DNA of 5,685 nucleotides from Actinomycetota bacterium (lineage in GTDB: Bacteria; Actinomycetota; Acidimicrobiia; IMCC26256; BP-133), in NCBI GenBank assembly GCA_030838815.1, contig JAUZEX010000392.1, forward strand, positions 1-5,685, in the 5' to 3' direction. The notes under the pieces are model-generated. The model was not told the DNA's origin and searched no databases. It saw only the letters and a program-made list of their open reading frames with translations. How positions within the stretch are numbered: the stretch's first letter is position 1; each line of letters starts with the position of its first letter. This document shows, one piece after another, positions 4,503 to 5,685 of the stretch. The translations under genes and the position numbers were made by a program.

Positions 4503-5685
4503 CCTCGACCTCCGATCGTTCCGGACAGGGGTTGGTAAGTGTGGCGCACCGGGTGGCGGGATGCACTCCGGAGATCGGGCTCCAGGCCCCGGCCGGACCG
4601 CTCCCGGGCACAGCCGGCCCAGACGCCGGCGGCATAGGCCAGGTCGTCGACCAGGCCGAGAGCCACGAACCGGGCCGGGTCGAGCCGGGGGCGGCGCTCC
4701 ACCCAGTCGAGGAGGCCGGGCACGACGACCACCGCCGCCAGGGCCGGGCGGCTCCTCGGGCACGTGATTGCCAGCAGGACGGCCGCCGGCGCCCACGCCC
4801 GCCGGACGGCGCGGGCCAGGGCGAGCCCACCCCGCAGGTGTCCCACCCCTGCCAACCGGACGGCCACGACGAGTGGAATCGACCTGACGCCCGGCTCCGC
4901 TCCCCGTCCGGCGTCGCGGTTGTCTTCTCTGCCGGTGGCGGCGTCGGCCGGGTGGCCGGTGTTGCGGCGCGGCAGACGGGTGGCGAGGGCGGCGACCGAA
5001 GAGCCGGCGGCGACGGCGCCGAGGACCGGCTGGCCGGCGGCGACGAGGGCCCAGGCGGTGGCCGTCCAGCGGGAGACGACGGCGGGGGCGACGGCCCGGC
5101 CGTGGCGGCGGGCCAGCGGCGCGGCGGAGGTGCCGTAGCGGTAGCGCTGGCGCAGCCAGGCCGGCCACCCTCGCCGCATCGGATGGTGCACGACCGCCCG
5201 GGGTTCGTAGCGGACGGTCCACCCGGCGGCCGCGAGGCGCCAGACGAAGTCGACGTCCTCACCCACGGGCAACGTCGCGTCGAACCCGCCGAGCCCCTCC
5301 AGCGCGGCCCGCCGGACGACGAGCGCCGCCGTCGGGACATAGGCCACGGGGCTGCGGGGCCGGACGATGGCTTCCCGGGCCCCGAGGTCGAGCGGTGACG
5401 ACACGGCCTCGTAGGCGGCCAGCCAGCCGGGAGCCGTCGGCTCGATGGCCGGCACGATTCTGGGGGCCACGGCCGCCACCTGCGGATCGGCGAAGTGGGG
5501 AAGGATCTCGTCGAGCCAGCCCGGCTCCGGTTCGCAGTTGGCATCGAGGAACGCCACCAACGGCGCATCCGTCGCCCGCCACCCGTCGTTGCGCGCCGCC
5601 CCCGGCCCACCCCAGGCCGTCCTCCGGATGAGGGCGGCCCCGGCCCGCCAACACGCCGCCGCGACCAGCCCCGGCTCCGAGGAGA
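4499..5685 (-). CDS. mftF: Mycofactocin glycosyltransferase MftF (GT2 family), 5' end beyond the window
   Basis: The frame stays open to the right edge, so 395 codons are present and the N-terminus is missing (about 75 or more residues if full length is near 470). The first in-frame TTG or GTG codons (about 5560) are not starts: GPGAARNDGWRA, a typical GT2 stretch before the DxD strand, is encoded upstream. Counting from the first full codon at the edge, the metal-site region is LDAN (46-49), then WLAAYEAVSSPLDLGAREA (about 87-105), PVAYVPTAAL and GEDVDFVWRLAAAGWTVRYEP (split over 141-161), which carries the catalytic Glu/Asp. These match MftF, which adds sugar chains to the redox cofactor mycofactocin. 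The C-terminal part has several hydrophobic segments (about 206-238, 269-293, 297-328, 339-359), so it is membrane-associated. Oddities: Asn49 replaces the usual second Asp of DxD, and a charged linker (about 239-268) interrupts the hydrophobic segments. Its stop overlaps the dehydrogenase start. Confidence 0.88.
   Translation of the reverse strand, partial: SSEPGLVAAACWRAGAALIRRTAWGGPGAARNDGWRATDAPLVAFLDANCEPEPGWLDEILPHFADPQVAAVAPRIVPAIEPTAPGWLAAYEAVSSPLDLGAREAIVRPRSPVAYVPTAALVVRRAALEGLGGFDATLPVGEDVDFVWRLAAAGWTVRYEPRAVVHHPMRRGWPAWLRQRYRYGTSAAPLARRHGRAVAPAVVSRWTATAWALVAAGQPVLGAVAAGSSVAALATRLPRRNTGHPADAATGREDNRDAGRGAEPGVRSIPLVVAVRLAGVGHLRGGLALARAVRRAWAPAAVLLAITCPRSRPALAAVVVVPGLLDWVERRPRLDPARFVALGLVDDLAYAAGVWAGCARERSGRGLEPDLRSASRHPVRHTYQPLSGTIGGRG
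4509..4513 (-). promoter_or_regulatory. Shine-Dalgarno site of the alcohol dehydrogenase
   Basis: The minus strand reads GGAGG followed by 6 bases and then ATG at 4502. It is the strongest ribosome site in the window and decides the dehydrogenase start inside a longer open frame. It lies within the final Gly-Gly-Arg-Gly codons of mftF. Confidence 0.8.

Noticed and set aside
3472..4767. Long plus-strand open frame of 431 codons (and a second one at 3429-4538) opposite the dehydrogenase and MftF
   Set aside because: It is antisense to well-supported genes, shows no recognisable domain, and long antisense frames are expected at this GC content.
4503..5222. N-terminal extension of the alcohol dehydrogenase frame by 240 codons
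   Set aside because: It overlaps MftF in another frame, is Pro/Arg-rich low complexity, and the GGAGG site plus family N-terminus put the start at 4502.

Overview
The window is very GC-rich (about 70% by eye) and densely coded. Codons strongly favour G or C at the third position, and intergenic gaps are at most about 100 bases. Together with a mycofactocin-type glycosyltransferase, an NDMA-dependent (nicotinoprotein) alcohol dehydrogenase and a stand-alone STAS anti-sigma antagonist, this points to an actinobacterium. An Acidimicrobiia-like lineage is a guess; nothing in the window settles the class.

Left part (1-1166): a short glucosamine-6-phosphate deaminase / 6-phosphogluconolactonase-family protein lies on the minus strand, with a hairpin just past its stop. 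It is divergent from a small plus-strand STAS protein of the SpoIIAA/RsbV type. The 102-bp gap between them carries a perfect 16-bp palindrome that covers the minus-strand start codon. The STAS gene converges on the next minus-strand gene with only 28 bp between the stops.

Middle part (1167-3325): two minus-strand genes for envelope proteins. The upstream one is a membrane-anchored HtrA/DegP-type serine protease with an intact catalytic triad and one C-terminal PDZ domain. Thirty-five bases later comes an unrecognised 258-residue protein with one N-terminal membrane segment and an extracytoplasmic domain containing two cysteines. The two are probably co-transcribed.

Right part (3390-5685): two minus-strand genes joined by an ATGA start/stop overlap. 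The upstream one runs off the right edge and matches the mycofactocin glycosyltransferase MftF. The downstream one is a zinc-dependent, NDMA-dependent-type alcohol dehydrogenase of 370 residues. MftF glycosylates the peptide-derived redox cofactor mycofactocin. Nicotinoprotein dehydrogenases of this family are thought to use mycofactocin to reoxidise their tightly held NAD(H). The overlap therefore couples a cofactor-maturation enzyme to a likely cofactor client. The rest of the mycofactocin cluster (mftA-E), if present, would lie beyond the right edge.

I recognised no tRNA, rRNA, CRISPR array, insertion sequence or integration site. No stretch over 300 bases lacks a gene. I see no clearly undescribed system. 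The best leads are the coupled mftF-adh pair, the unusual active-site residues in the NagB-like protein and in MftF, and the palindrome in the divergent gap.
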